Positions 49,618 through 49,687 of a stretch of 49,687 bases of DNA are shown here, piece after piece (within the stretch, counting starts at the first letter, position 1; every line of letters starts with the position of its first letter). The stretch is from positions 1 through 49,687 of the forward strand of contig CAKRUB010000023.1 in assembly GCA_934402375.1 (NCBI GenBank), read 5' to 3'. This DNA comes from an uncultured Acetatifactor sp. (lineage in GTDB: Bacteria > Bacillota > Clostridia > Lachnospirales > Lachnospiraceae). A program made the position numbers and the translations under genes. A model generated the notes under the pieces. It was not told where the DNA came from, did not search any database, and saw only the letters and a program-made list of their open reading frames with translations.

Positions 49618-49687
49618 GTGCGCCTAGCGGCGCACGTTTCTAACGGGTTAAAGTCCCGAATCCACCCGGTAGTGGGAAGGATATAGC
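49618..49687 (+). mobile_element. 5' end of a probable group II intron, cut by the window edge
   Basis: Starts with the group II 5' consensus GTGCG. It continues with domain-I-like text (GTTAAAGTCCCGAATCC and GGTAGTGGGAAGGATA) that I recognise as typical of bacterial group II introns. The remainder, including any reverse transcriptase, lies outside the window. It sits directly downstream of a terminator stem, a preferred target of group IIC introns. Confidence 0.55.

Noticed and set aside
1..49687. tRNA, rRNA, known riboswitches and phage structural genes
   Set aside because: I looked for their hallmark motifs and saw none that I could support by eye.

Overview
The window reads as a chromosomal stretch of a Clostridia (Firmicutes) bacterium, most likely a gut-type Lachnospiraceae. 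This rests on strong AGGAGG-type ribosome binding sites, consensus sigma-A promoters, a CotF-like spore coat protein, Rpn-type nuclease debris with an EGREEG tail, and family-5 peptide transporters. The assignment is inference from gene content and style, not from a marker gene. I saw no rRNA, tRNA, CRISPR array or intact prophage.

Layout. (1) 1-5350 is a loose assortment: Rpn nuclease debris, a TetR regulator with a DUF998 membrane protein, a truncated beta-lactamase-like gene, YccF, a two-domain bacteriohemerythrin and a YjbR/MGMT-like fusion. (2) 5356-20825 is a LysR-divergent catabolic block. It holds an aminotransferase, an aspartate-dehydrogenase-like enzyme, a cytidylate-kinase-like protein, an M20 dipeptidase, a second aminotransferase, an SDR, a complete oligopeptide ABC transporter (two ATPases, binding protein, two permeases), an S9 peptidase and one unknown small protein. 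(3) 20849-25910 on the minus strand carries a cyclic-amide hydrolase, a sugar-nucleotide-type epimerase, an imidazolonepropionase/prolidase-like amidohydrolase and an unassigned TIM-barrel protein. It is divergent from an RpiR/SIS regulator. (4) 27103-32157 is a complete urease cluster ureABCEFGD, followed by a Gfo/Idh/MocA oxidoreductase and a third aminotransferase. (5) 34600-39360 is a decayed zone: a deleted nitroreductase, GNAT, a ROK-type repressor, MATE debris, an unassigned fragment, and a LanFEG-like ABC set whose ATPase has lost its N-terminus. (6) 39460-49687 holds a chemoreceptor, an MBOAT/SGNH surface acylation pair, two large lipoproteins, a small Cys/His-rich secreted protein, a CotF-like gene and, at the edge, what looks like the 5' end of a group II intron just after a terminator.

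How it may work together (inference). Regions 2-4 look like one nitrogen-scavenging neighbourhood. Peptides or amide-bearing compounds are imported and cut by S9, M20 and amidohydrolase enzymes. The amino groups are moved by three aminotransferases and an aspartate dehydrogenase, and urea is split by urease. A structured repeat of about 89 nt sits directly before the ribosome binding site of three genes in this neighbourhood (two aminotransferases and the cyclic amidohydrolase), on both strands but always in the same orientation to the gene. It is the most unusual signal in the window. Other regulatory signals include a terminator-like hairpin 22 bp before ureA, a terminator-like leader hairpin before the peptide-binding protein, paired RpiR-site candidates, a triple LysR-site candidate, and a hairpin that hides the cotF ribosome binding site.
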